The notes under the pieces: model-generated
Told to the model about the DNA's origin: nothing
The model's input: the letters and a program-made list of their open reading frames with translations, nothing else
The model's database searches: none
Shown: positions 1 to 13,499 of the stretch, one piece after another
Layout: each line of letters starts with the position of its first letter
How positions within the stretch are numbered: position 1 is the stretch's first letter
Translations under genes and position numbers: made by a program
Assembly (NCBI GenBank): GCA_011009095.1
Contig: VTPC01090706.1
Span: 101,659 to 165,658 of the forward strand
Length of the DNA stretch: 64,000 nt
Source: Ignelater luminosus
Taxonomy: Eukaryota > Arthropoda > Insecta > Coleoptera > Elateridae
Direction: 5' to 3'

Positions 1-3000
1 TGTTTCTTTCTAAGTGTGTTCTTTTTAAGATGCTTCTTAGTCTAAGATTGGTTTTCCAGAAACTGATTTTTAAATAATGACTCAGCATGTTTTGTTATTG
101 CAATAAAGAAGTTACCAAGATATTTTAGGTTTTGATAGAGAATTTCTCATCTTAAAACCTTTGCTATTGCAGTTACTTAATAATAGTATTGTGTAAGTAC
201 AACATCATTAAGTCTGATGATTTCTTGATATTTGTTTGTGATGATTTTAAAAATATTTTCTTTTAGGATACTTGAAAAATTCTTTCAAACTATTAATATT
301 TTTTGCTGCAATCCAAAAAATCTAATCTCGACCTCAAGAATCGTGGCCATAGTTTCTATAGAATGCGTATCTGAAATTTCTTATCTTTTGCAAAATGAAC
401 TAAAGATAGTGTTGTCGTTGTTTTATTACAACGATTTGCTGATAATACAACTGAATAATAGACTTTACCAATCACAGATGTTCAGACAATTGAGACACCT
501 ACGTGAAACGGTTGTGACTGGTCCGAAACACTTCTTCCAAAGCTAGCCTGTTCTGTACTGAATTCAATGTGCTTCAATCCTATGGTGATCTAGTAATCTT
601 TTTTGAATTACTTTAAATATTCTGCATAGAGGCAGCATTAAGTCATTTTTAAAGCTACGACGGACTTCATTTGACCGTAACTATTTTTACTTATCCCGAG
701 ATTTGCTTATCGATCAATCTAGTTTTTTGTATAGAAATCGAAAGCTTCGTGCAAAAAATTTAGATTGTAACCCCTGTTTTAAAAAGAATTTTCTGGTACC
801 CAACTGTCACCGACTTGGTCGACATTCCGACGCATTTTTGAAAGCCTTAAGTTGGGACAGCCAATGTTATCAAGAGTGCGCTGTATTACAGATAATTGTT
901 AGAACAAAACAACAAAGAAATGATTAAGGATTTTTTGGTTTGTTTATTTTACAACTGCTTTTATTTATGTTTTCTTTTTTATTTTATTAGTTGTTATTCT
1001 TTTTCTTTTAGTTGATATTTTTCTATTTTCGTATCTTTTGTAGTTTTGGTTTTATTTGCAGAAAGGTTGAATTTGATTAAATAAATGAAACTAAAGTGTA
1101 GATTGGAACGAACGGAGATTCAGGTTCGACGGTGCGACGATGGAGAATTCGTTGATCCAGACCTCTTTTTATACATTTTGAATCTGACTGGGCTATGGCT
1201 GGTTGGTAACATTACGTAAGATTTCTACGAGTAGTTTTATTTTAGAAGATCGTATGACATAAAAACTGTTTAATTGGCATCAGAAATAATACTTATCTTG
1301 CATTTATCTAAGGATCAAATTTACAATCCTAGAATCAGAAACTTTTTAGGGGCCAATTCTTCAAATGCTTGATTTATATAGATTTGACATTAGGAAATTT
1401 AAGCCAAATCAGTACCTAAGATCAAAACATGGCATGATTTTGGAGAAGATAGGTTTGGGTATGGACGTCGATCCAGTCGCCAAAAATTCCTCTTACCACT
1501 ATTTTTTGTATAGATTAGACATAACGACTTACTAGCGAAAGAAATTACTGTCGTTCGTATAATTGCGACTATGTGACAAATAGAAAATGTCTTTGCCAAA
1601 AAGAAACGTTAAGAGGAGTACGATTTTAAAAGCTCTCAGGTTTTTTTCAGTAAGAATGGAATAAAAAATAATCAAATTCGTGAAGATTATTATCTCGATA
1701 TTTATCTGCAGCACTAGAGAAAATCACTGAAGACTTTAGTAAGAACTTTCTATCTTTCGTCCATAGACAAGCACCAAATCAAATTGGAATTATATTTAAT
1801 GCTATTCTACGCGTGATAGTCAAGTTTCTGTTTAGAGGATATTTGTTTCTCTTCGCCTGGCTCGTAAATGGTCGTTTGTACATTCGATTTTTATGTGATG
1901 AAATGTTTGGATAAATGCGAGGCTTACTACTGAGATGAGCTTACTTTCAGAAAAGAATACGATAGGTTTGATCAGAGGGAAGGGAAAGATGCAGGAATAA
2001 ATGCAAAACAAAGAAATTCACACTGCTCTGTTTTAAGTTATGTGGTTTAGATTCTGTAGCTAGTGGAACTAACGAAAATTTCAAAACTTAGATGTCAATT
2101 TTGAAAGCAGTTGAGTTTTTAAGTATGTACTATACCTACCATATGCTTTTGCTGTTAGTAAGAGTCAAATAGTTAGCTTGCACAAATATTTTGGAAAAGC
2201 TTCTTTATTGATAAACTTGACATGAAAAGCCAAAAGATACCATGATTGTCCGTCTTGTCCATCCTCAAGCAAGTCACTCATGGAAAATATTCCAGTGTCG
2301 TAATAAATTCTTTAGAAAAGTAAACAAAACATAGCATCTTATAAAACCGTTAGGCAAAATTTGAATATTACATTCTTCCAAAATATCTTGATTGATTTGA
2401 AACCCTTTTGGAAACATTAAATAATGCATCTTCCGACTGAAGAATCTTCCTGTTGGAGGTTTTGTAATCGACAAACGGAATGAATTTACAGACAAAATGA
2501 AGTTTTGCTGCTGAACTAAGAAGAGAAATGGTTGTCTAGAAATTATAAGCGAGGAGAGGCTTAATTCTTGAAAAATCTTTTTGTTTGTAAATACTAAATA
2601 ATATTTAAGTCAACAACATGATGGTTTTCCTTTATTTTAAAGTTTTTTGTACCTCTTTCACTTTTCCATTTTTTAATTCTTAATTATCACCTTAAAATGT
2701 TTTATTTTCTGCAACGTGTCGAAATTCTTTTTAAAGTTTCTTGCATTTGTACGTTCTTTGAGATCTTGGTTTTAGTTTTGTATCGAATTTGTTTCCGTTG
2801 TGTTTTATTGCCGCTTAGAGCAGATTTTCTCTTGACGTTCAATATCCAGCCTAACACCTGTTATTCATCATAGTTATCAGCGTCTTATTGTATCGTAGAT
2901 GGAAGTTGCATCAATTCAACAAAATATTTTTTTCAATTTATTATTCTGCATATAAATACATAAAAACAAAGAAATCTGACGTTCTATTGTTCTGCAAACA

Positions 3001-6000
3001 TAAAAAAAACAAAATTTTTAAAACCTAAGCAAATTTTTGTTATACAGAAACATAAAACCACGCATACAATGAGTTACAACGCCACGCATAACATATCTTA
3101 GTATTTCGAAGAGTCTTACATTAGTCTTACATTAGTAAGAAACGCAAAGTGATAAAGGAGGAAAATGAAGTGGCGAGAACTGACAATGAGTGCGTCTCAC
3201 GCATATAAACCACGCTGCAGTCAATTTCCAAGATAAAGAATTTTCGCTGAGAACGTCTCTCTCTTACTTTGTATTTGGATCCTAAACACTAATTTCTAGT
3301 AAAGTAGCGTCTCTTGTATTAAGCAAATGAAATTGAAAACAATTGACCTAAATGCATTTTTCCATTATACATGGATGATTTGATTTAACAACAAACTTTT
3401 ATTGACTTCTTTTCCGTGAAATTAGAAACCTAAATCACTTTTGTTTGAAACAACCTCATAAATCAACAAATTATCATAGCTCACTTGCGTTACTAAAATA
3501 AACGTAATGGCTTTATTAAGTGTAGGTCAGTTCGAGAAGTGAACATGAACACATAATATTCTGCAAACTGTATTATTTTATCGGTTCATTTTCGTGAATC
3601 ATACAGTATACTATATACACACATGTCCAATATTCTTCGAGTATATGAGCCGTATGGGAGCGGCCTAATACAACTGTGATGTACCGCTATGAATATATTA
3701 ATATCATCAATGTGTATATAGGCTTTCGTTATCCACCGTTCAATTTCGTTGCCTTTTAGAAAATTGTTTTAACGTATTTACCAAAGTAAAACGGAAGGAA
3801 ATTTGAACTTTCTAATGGAAATTCATTTTGGATTTTGTTTTAGTTATTTACGAAAGATCTTAATCGTCTGAATTTGTTTTCACAATTTAAATGCCGTAAA
3901 ATTTAATATAATATATTAACAAAGCCGTCTAATCTTTCGAATCTAAAAATTTACCAGGTCTAACGCGCCAAATTCTTTACGTCTTTGCGTGCCACCTACC
4001 TGTTAACATATAATGAGGTATATCATGCTATACATATGTATTTTTCCGTTTATTAAAATTATATCAGATTTATATTTACTATGAGGTCCTTTATCGATAT
4101 TTAATTAACAAAATATTTCTTCATCTAAAATTACACAAAATCTACAACATCCTCATTAACAAATAAAAAACATAAACGAAATGAATCGCGCAATAAACAT
4201 TTAAAAATGTCGAATTTCTGGTAACACTAAACAAACGATTTTTCAGCGAGAAGTTTGAGATCTGTACCTTTTTGCCTTATAACTTATTCAAAATTGCGTC
4301 CGCATATAGAGATATCAACCTTGACACAAAAATTTATAAATGCCATTCTCTCTCCAGCGATAATTTTATCGATCACACACACTCAAAACAAAATATATAG
4401 CCTCTATTACTTGTGTGCGTCTTTTTCAAATTTTATTTCCTACGTTTTTCATTCTACTAACATGTTTAGTATTGGATTTTTAGTTAATTACCACGCCTTC
4501 TTTTGATCAAGCTTAAAAGATTTACTTTGTAAAACGCCATCTCTTAACGAGGCGTTTAATATTGAATAACGCATTCTCTTGTCTGTTTTGAAAATGTAAT
4601 AACGCTGTAGAAGGGTGTTTTATTTTAATAATGCTTTTAATAATTTATAAAATCTGGAAAATAAAAACACGCAAAATGAACTCTTGTAGATTGCAAAATA
4701 TAAAAAGTTGGCAGTATTTCAAAAATGGTCCATAAAACTCAAATAAAAAAATGTTTGATCAATTTTCTAGATGTTAGATGGCAAGTTTATGAAAGTTACG
4801 ATATGGGCAATTTTAAACAGTCCCTAGTGTCGAAATTTAATCGATATCAATGTCTTGATGGCGCACAACAAAAACTGCTTTAGACAATAAAACTGTTAGA
4901 GCAAACCATTACACAAACTGAATAATAACTATGAAAAAACTTATACAGGGTGCTTTATCTTCGATTACTAATCTTGTCTATAATCTTCAAGACAAGACTC
5001 TTATTAAAATATTCTAGACAAGACTTTTGATTAAAACTCTAGAATACTTTCAAGACTCTTGAAAACCTTTTAACTTTATTAGGAAATCCTAATAAAGTCA
5101 GTGGCGTAAATAGTAGACGCAAAAGCCCTCAGTACGGGAGGGCCCGAAGGATTTGGAGGCCCCACAGTCGTTTACAGATATGAAATAAAAATAGCCATAT
5201 AATTAGAAAAGTCCGAATAAGCGAAATTTTTACCGCCCAGTTTATTTTAATTTTCACTTTCAACTAACATTTCTATTATGTAAGTCACGTAGTCGGTTTA
5301 CTGCAATTTGACGGAAATTACACCTCTGTTGTACTGTTCGTCGGTATTTATGTATTTATTGCACATCGGTGGCACTTAGAAAAAAACCCTCATTCTTGTA
5401 AAAAGGCAATAATATCTGTTCCATATCTGTCCAACTTTTACTTTCCTTCTACCCTTAAAATATAAATGCTACCAAGTCGAATAGCCAAAGTGTAATTATT
5501 AAATTCGGTCAAACACTTCTAAATTTTATTTTAAAAAAAATAAGTGAAATATTTTTTATTTGTAAAAAATAGAAGTACCAGTGGGTGTTTTACTTGCACT
5601 CAGTGAACTACAGAACGAATAGTACCAAAACAACAGGTAATTATTATTTAGATTGATTCCAGATAATAAATAAACAAATAAAGGCTAAAGCCTAATTTGT
5701 AATTTGTCTGTTATATAAGTACCTACTACTACATATTTAAAAATACAATGTAGTATAAAATTATAATGAACCTAATATTCAACAGGCACGTATTTGTACT
5801 AATAATAACCTACGCCAATTTTATAGACAAAACAGTAAGTAATATAATACCGGCAACAGTGACTTCATTAATTTCCCAGGCTTCTGTTATTATTTTCTAT
5901 AGTCTAAAAAGACTGTCAAGTATTCTAGAAATTTGTTAATCAAGACAAGACTTAAGGATTTGAATTACCAGAATTAGATTAATACAACTCTTGAATAAAT

Positions 6001-8319
6001 TATTCTAGATGAAAGACGAGAGTAAGCCTAATTCTATATAGACCAGTCTAGACGGCAACACTACTAATTAGCAACAGTGACATAAATCATTTATATTTCT
6101 CAATCACTGCTATAAGATCATAATAAGCCTAAAAGTTTATAGTTTCAGGAATTTGTTTATTTGGTGTACCGTTTCTACAATAAGAACATTTTTGGTTCAG
6201 ATAAAGTTTTGTTATTGTTATTGCCATGACATTTCAGTTCACTAGTTTCTCTGTCTTTTTCCATAGTCAACTACTTTCAAGAGGTTAAACAAAGAATTTA
6301 GTACGCCCTGAGGCAAATTCAAACTATCGGGTCCTTACAATTTAATCGCAGGTGCAAGGCTTTTTCGCCAAGGTGTCTTTTCTGGAATTTGTTGCTTTTT
6401 TGAAATGATTCTAAATGAAGAAGCTGGATACTGAAAAGCAAGTTACAACTGCAATGCAGAAATTATCAATTTATTTTCAAGATACTCCAAATACCAAATT
6501 AGAAAGTGCAGTTTGACCCTATCAGAATTTTTAAAATTATCATTGAAGACGATTTTCCTTCAGGCAACGCATCTGTTGCAATTATCTGACCAGCAAACCT
6601 TTTATTGAACTGTTTAAGGTTAAAAAAAACAGAGATCAAGAATTCAAGCTTCATTCCAAAAGGTCAGTTGTTAATATTTATTGAGTAGTGAATAGCGAAA
6701 AAGATCATTTTTAACTAAGAAGAAAAATTTTCTGCAAAATCATACAAGATTGGTTCAAAAACAAGAAATATTGGCCTGTTGTGCTTTTATTCGTCCTTTA
6801 TTCGAGAGGCATCTCTGGCAGTGCTCTTTATAAAATTAAAAATACTCAAAAGTGGATCAAAACCCATAAAAGTTTGAACAAGGAAGCCCGAACTTCGAAC
6901 TATCACGACTGCGATTTTGTCCTTTAGGAGAAAGGGAAAGGAAAAAGTTGGACTATCTGCAATATTATGGCCAAATCAATAGTTCAAGTTTGGCTGTTAT
7001 TTGACTTATCTTTTTCAAATTTAGATGATCTCTCAGAGGTTCAACCACAGAACGCTTTACTCGTGATTTTGAGCAGTGTGATGATATACCTCTTACTTCC
7101 TGGCGTGCAATTTAAATCTTTTTTGGAGGCTTTTATTCCCCTATACGAGCAGTTATGCTCCCTGAGGCAGTCACCTTATTGGTTTAACGTCTGAATCCGG
7201 CTCAGACGGCTGGCTCGATTTTGCTGCTAAGCATGGTATTCATCACAGATTATTGTTTTAGCTGTTTCGGATCTATCCGTATAAAGTTTATAAAACTGTT
7301 GAGTTAGAAAAAGACGATAGAGATAACATTTTTCTAAAAAGGTTTACTGTGTTTTCTCCAATAGACATCAAACCTAAACGGTGCTTTGAATACTCTGAGT
7401 CTATTTTAGGCAATACAACTATTACCACAAAATAATCTCACGTATCCTGATGCGCACCGGATGCTCAACATATACGCCCATTTTAATATTTTCCCACGTT
7501 CTTCATCGACACATCATACTTTACTTTAAATTATTGTGGAGAAAACGCTGCAATGCTTTAGAGAGCTTTAAGGAATTTAGGTGGGGCTCAGACTAGATAC
7601 TATTGCAACTTATAGTGTTACCAAGTACGACTTTATAAGAATTCTAAAAGTTAAATTTTATATCTACAAAAGTCCAAAGATTTCATATGAGAAAGCGCTC
7701 TAATCTCTCTCTCTAGTAATCCGAAGATCAGTGTTTTGTTAGTATTGAAGTACTCCTATTGAACCGTTGACACGTGAAATGCGATGCCGTCGTACGTAGC
7801 GTAGAATGATGAATCAAGCGCATCATCGTCATCATCATTATTATCATTCCTTGCAAGTTTTTGCAGTGAGACTGTAGAAGCTTGTTTACGGCTTTATAAG
7901 AATAATGTGGTTAAGTTTGAACTGGAGTGATTGAAGTAAGAGAAAACAAAAGAGAAGAAAAAACGGGTCTTATGTGTATGACAACCCGATTCCTATGGAA
8001 ACACCCAAAAAAGTCAGAATCTTACAATAACCATGGAAATACCCGGAGGATCGATGTTATCATGCAGATTCAGAACCGGAAATGGTGGATTTGCTTCCGC
8101 AATTGGAAATGACAGATGGGCTTGGGCGATTATTATATGAGTACGTCTGAGCTAATGGCAGAGATAGTAGGAGATTAGTTGGTTTAGCGATAAGCTATAA
8201 GGGTAGAATATAGAATCGAGAACATTATCAAAGGCAAGGTAGAACCGGAAGGTATTTCATTTTGAATTAAGGCCTTCTTCAATAGTTTCCAGGTCTATCG
8301 TCTTTGTTACCTAAGGACT
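1..8319. other. AT-rich non-coding stretch, no gene recognised
   Basis: No open frame here has a recognisable domain, good coding bias or paired splice sites. Short open frames (for example at 232-546, 4255-4506 and 6967-7194) look like chance or very old transposon residue. The stretch 4947-6058 has a partial inverted similarity and a hAT-like terminal sequence (see findings). A short run of cat/atc triplets is at 7820-7850. Confidence 0.6.
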
Positions 8320-9145
8320 TTTCAGAGATTTGAAGCGCGCATCCATTGGAGCCACTTCATAACGGTCGCAAACTTCCATCAATGGCTGATTGTCTTACAA
8401 GCCGAGAATCTTCTTGCTGCTGGCCTTCTCGTTACTTTGGAGCAGCTTGATCAGACTGTGGTTGAGAAACAGGTGAGTTTGTAGTCAATAACAGGTCTAA
8501 CATAAGACTTATACCTCTAAAGAAGTGTGCGGAGTGGCAGCCCGGAATAGCGCAGCAAATTTTAGAAAGCAAATCGCTGTGCCTACTACCTACTACTATG
8601 GTAGATGGTGATCGAAGGAGAGAAATTGAGAGGAAAGTTCCAGGAATTCAAGCGTATGTTGTCGGATTTGAGTCTTGGAACTGTTGCAAAATGCTTATGT
8701 CAAATAGTATTTTAAGCTTTGGCCAGACAAGGCTTAAGTTTCTATCAATTCTTCAGTCAGAAGTGTTTCCGGGAGAGGATTCTGGAGCCAGCATTTAGAT
8801 GTTGTAACAGAGGAATGTTATGACAGAAAGAATTAATCCTTGGGGGACTCCAGCAAGAAAAGTGAACACTCTTAAGAGGTTTGTCTGACTCGAACTTGAT
8901 ATTAGCGATGTGGTAGGTAACTATTAATCAAGCGAGCAAATACCAGTCAGTGGTGACTATATTAAGTGGCGCTATTAACAGCAAGATATTGTTTCTCTCC
9001 TACAGTTTTTATAGATATTGAATGCATTGTAACAGCAGAGCTTTAGCCCTACTATAAACAACATCGTGCTGAGTTAAGCGTCATATACTGCTTTCTTGAG
9101 ATATTTTAAATGAGATCCAACGATATCAAAGGCTTTCGCGTTTGA
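8320..9145 (-). pseudogene. Non-LTR retrotransposon (LINE) reverse transcriptase relic
   Basis: Read on the minus strand, three reverse-transcriptase landmarks of Jockey/CR1-type LINEs appear in the right order, in shifting frames. First is a KAFDIVGSHL block at about 9105-9140, resembling the KAFD-V-WH-L motif. Next is AGVPQG at about 8838-8855, the invariant G-V-P-Q-G loop. Last is PLMEVCDRYEVAP at about 8346-8384, matching the P-x-M-E-Y-C thumb region. Stops and frameshifts between them show a dead copy. No poly(A) tail or target duplication was found, so the edges are approximate. The motif order is established family knowledge; the assignment is by eye. Confidence 0.62.
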
Positions 9146-9820
9146 GTCACTATACAACAACGTCGTTTCGGATAGAACCGTATCATTGTTATACTAAAAA
9201 CTACATTCAACGTTTCATAAAGTACTGGATGTGTGAACCCACACTAGAAGGATGAAAGTGTCAAGCCAAGCCATTCTTTCTGCAAAACTTAAAGACCTCT
9301 TTAGCCATGAAAAGGAGCATTTTAATTGTGGTAGAACTCTGTGTGACAGTCGCTGGATGTAGTCAATAAAAAAAGAAATGTTTAGTTTGGTCAGTGGATG
9401 GAAAAAGTGGAGGTTAGTAGACTATAACGATAGCGGCAGTCGTCATACAGATGTTTCTGATGTTATAAAAAAAAATTTAAAATAAATAAGGAATCTTCAA
9501 ACAATATTTTGTGTTCTGTCTCATGTTGAAGTAGAATTTGGCTAATAAGTTTGAAAATAGTTTTAATTTTGTATTTCCGTCGCATGAATATACAGTAAGA
9601 AAGTAGTGGGTATGAATGCGGTTGTGTTCTGGGAAACTTACCTTAGAAAACAGTCAAGATGTTATTTGATAACCTTGTTTATACCTTTTCCGTTGTAATC
9701 ATTGTTAAGAGAAGCATTTCGAACATATTTTAACTCAATTTGGATGCTGTTAATTATAGAATGCTTTTGTATCGGGTGGTGGTGGAAATTGGTATGTAGA
9801 TATCCGTCGGTGTGCCTAGA
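9146..9820. other. Gene-free stretch
   Basis: AT-rich sequence between the LINE relic and the Penelope-like relic. I see no gene, terminal repeat or splice-site pair. It may hold further decayed LINE sequence. Confidence 0.5.
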
Positions 9821-10012
9821 CTAACGGTATATTGCGTGTTCAAAACTTCCATCGGGAAGAAAAAGGCAGACATTATTGTCAACCTCCATGGCAAATTTGA
9901 TATCTGGATGTTGTTTAATTGATCCAAATGATATTTTTTTATAAACTTCAGATGCAGAAAATGGGAAAAGATCTACATTGATTGTAGCGGTTTTTTTTAT
10001 TAAAATGCACAT
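9821..10012 (-). pseudogene. Penelope-like element reverse transcriptase fragment
   Basis: A 63-residue open frame contains HPDIKFAMEVDNN followed by LPDGSFEHAIYR. This closely matches the Penelope-like reverse-transcriptase segment usually read as HPNIQFTMEVE-N, then a short FLDVLV stretch, then PDGS-HAVYRKPTHT. The FLDVLV stretch is shortened and the frame ends right after the YR of the YRKPTH motif, so the fragment has a small internal deletion and is truncated at its 3' side. No GIY-YIG endonuclease domain is visible nearby. Penelope-like elements are common in insect genomes. Confidence 0.72.
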
Positions 10013-13000
10013 AATATAAAAATATCAATTTATTATTGTCTTTGCACCAATCTGTGCTTGAAATACAGAAGTGTGATCGCATCTGCAATCTGTGACGATT
10101 TACAGAGGAAAAACAGCTTTAGCGCTGACCGCTGAGAAGAATTATGTAGAAAGATAAACGAGATAGATAATATGTGGATTAAGAAAGCGTGGGGATTAAC
10201 CCTCGTATGTTTACAAACAGATATTGTTACATTTTTTTCATCTAATCTCTCTTATGCAACAATATTTTAATTTTATGGTTACTAAAATTTAGTCGTGTAC
10301 GACAATGGGAAAACTAAATGAACAAATAATGATATAATTTCAGTTTCATTTTCTTTATAGCCTTCACATTTTTAAAAGAAAACTCTCTAGTAGACCCATT
10401 AAATCTAAGCCCACATTCTAGTGAATGCCGTGCACGTTTAAATTTAATATCCAACCGATTTGACCCAGACAGCAATCTACGGTTTGAATTGAGCTTAAAC
10501 AAAATAATCCAAATATTACTAACTTTAATTGAAGATATAATCGATAACAAAATACAATTTTACTAAGGAGTTTAAATATGAAAAATAAATCGTAACGTAA
10601 CAACTGTTTATGGGTTATTCATCTTGGCAGATTTCTCCCTTTAGCCATTCGTGACGCATCATAAATTAATTTTCAATTGATCAGCTGAAATAAGAAAATA
10701 TTAACAACGAAAGGCACTTTTAGTGTAGAAATATTTCACTTGACCTTTCCAACTGGCTTTATACATTTTTAGAAAAGGGTCGAAAATTAATCAAATTTTT
10801 AATTGTGAACATCCTGCATAATATAGTATATGAATTTTATTTTCTTTTTTTTTTCGTGTCTCTTTTATACGTCCTATCTATCTATTCTTGTAAAGGTCAA
10901 GATATGCAAATTGAGTTTATTAAATTTATCATAATAAAAAAGGTCAACCATTTACATGCATTTTAAAAATCGAATGACAAAGAAAAAATCAAATTTTCAT
11001 TGGAAAATAAGGTTTGGATAGGAGGCTTTAGACGGAAAAGGATTTTCCAATGTACTATAAAATATTTTACACCGACTTTATTGAAATGGGGCCACACCGA
11101 AGGATACATCGTAATGCTGCCAAAATAGACGCAGTATTTGCTGAAATGAAACACATAGGTGAAACCTTACGAAATAATACGTTTAGGGGGCTCCTTTTTT
11201 AGTATAAAATGTGGTTAGATATATATCTGATAAAATCACGCAGGTGTTAAATATATATGTATGGAAACAGATTTGAATATACGATAGGGACTTTATTTTC
11301 TATAGGAAGACGGAAGTAAATATGTCCTATACCGAAAATTTCCCTTAAAAAACTGTTCACGGCATGTCTCGCGTGTACAAGTCTTTGTTGAGTTTTTGTT
11401 TTTTTCTTTTTTGTAGTTGTTGTTGAAAACAGCTGACAGTCTAGTAATAATAATAATAAAAGAACAAAGTGCTTCATAAAATAAATAAAATCTGATTACG
11501 AGCGTACAGCTTCATGATAATACACTAAGAGGTCTTCAGATTATTAACTCAATCTACAGAGAGCTAGGTATTTAGAGAGGGTCTCAATAAAATATCAGGG
11601 ATATATACGAGGTGCGTTTGAAGTGAGGTGACAACTTGTGCTTTGACTATTTCTACTTGTTTTATTATTGTTTCGTATGAAAAATGTCATTTTAATATTC
11701 ACTGTATTCTCTTATTCTTTAATGTTATTTAAAAACAGATATATTAAATAACTGTTTTTAAGAATGTCAACTTTCCAAAACGCAACTTTACTACAATTAC
11801 AAAATAACCCAACAAAATCTTGACATTCGTGTCCAGACTCTAATAAACAACCATTGACATTTAGAAACTCTCATGTAAACCACTTTGAAGATTTATTAAA
11901 TGATTACTGATGCAGTTTGCAATTGTTGAAATATTCATTTGTTTTAAGAGCAGTCTACTACTAGAAATTCGATTGTTCACCATCACGGAACATCTGATTT
12001 CTGTACTATCAAATTTGAAAATTTGTAACTCTGTTGATTTTCAAGATTAAGAGATAAAACTTTACTGATCCTTTGGCTAAACAATCTAAACATTTATTAA
12101 CACTTGCATCAGCATCAAAATAAATTTTTATTATACAACTTAATAGTCATCGCATTAAGGTTATTTGAGAGTGGACAACTGAACGGGAATTAAGGATCGT
12201 CTCTATTTGCGTTAGTATCATATACAATTGTTGCAAAAATGATTTTATCCAAGTATGCTTTTCAAACAATATTTAAACAATTTAACTGTAGCCTTCCACA
12301 TACCTCCGGAATGTGGTGTCTCGCATTCGGAAAAAACTTTGCAGATCATAAACCTTTTCTAGAAGTATTGTTCCGCACCTACAAAGCTTTTTGCGTTGTC
12401 ATACATTTTTGTAAGATGCTTCCGACTTTATTCCGTTCGTCTATAAGCTAAGATTTTGTATGCATTTGACTTGTATGAATTGGTCCCCTACATATCAATA
12501 CTAGTGTTTTACGATTAAACGAGTAAATTTATGTTCTGATGGCAGAACTATCGGGTGTTTACTGTTATATGCCAGGTTCGCATTTTGAGAGGTCTCTCTA
12601 CACGTATGAGTCATTTAAGACCCAAAAAAGCAAGAAGCGTATACAATCTGGAAATTCTTTTACGTGCACACGTCAACTATCTGAGTTTGAAACCAACAAT
12701 CCACACTTTCGTTTAGAAATAGTGCAATACGATTGGAAACAAATATTTTTCATTACTTGGTTCTGCTGATAGATGCGCTGAAACATTGATAGAGTTGATC
12801 TAGTATGTTTAACGAACTCTGAAAGTAGTCGTTACTGAATTTGCAAAGTCTGTCTGTCCGCATTTTTTTAATTTTGAAATTTTGACTTTAGATTTGGATT
12901 CTACATATTCGTTTTTTGATATCTCTTCGGGAACATGGTCAAAATGGCCGCCAAAATTTGAAGATATTGTAAAACTGTTACTCTAATTCAGTAACAAAAC

Positions 13001-13499
13001 GGAGTTCGTTGTGGTTATGCTTTGCATTCCCAGATGTTTTTGACTGAACTTAACAAACCTTAGTGACCTTGTACAGACAAAAGTGCTTGGCAAAATTCAA
13101 ATCGAGAGAGTGAAACCGACTTAACTGGCTCTAATCGAGATGTCAGTCACAATAATTGGGAAACCACCATAGGCTACGCCAGATAATCGTTTTTTTTCGC
13201 AACGATTTTCTTGTCAGAAGAAAGATTATTGCCTAATAAAAAAGATCATTTTGAGAATTCCAATTTTAATGTTTTCAATGTTGTTTATTTGATACGTAGA
13301 TAAGTTAGTTTTAGATTTCTTGCTATTGGATATTTTTTGAATCATCATTTAAATCGATCACATTGTGTCATGTGTTTACTTCCATAATACGGTCGTTCTT
13401 GTAAATGTCGTTTACAATAACATCATGGTTATGGGTTAAAAAAAACTTACAAAGAAATTATCTTTCAATTACCTTTAAGCTTTTGGTTAATTCGTAGGA
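10013..13499. other. AT-rich non-coding stretch
   Basis: No recognisable gene. A (taa)n microsatellite lies at about 11446-11462. Minus-strand frames at 10314-10603 and plus-strand frames at 12239-12769 have no domain I can name. A short sequence at about 11609-11625 (acgaggtgcgtttgaa) resembles a mariner terminus but has no partner. Confidence 0.5.

Noticed and set aside
8263-8479. Open + strand frame with acceptor- and donor-like sites (IHWSHFITVANFHQWLIVLQ), as a host exon
   Set aside because: The opposite strand carries LINE thumb-domain motifs in the same bases and the right order, so the open frame is best read as its antisense shadow.
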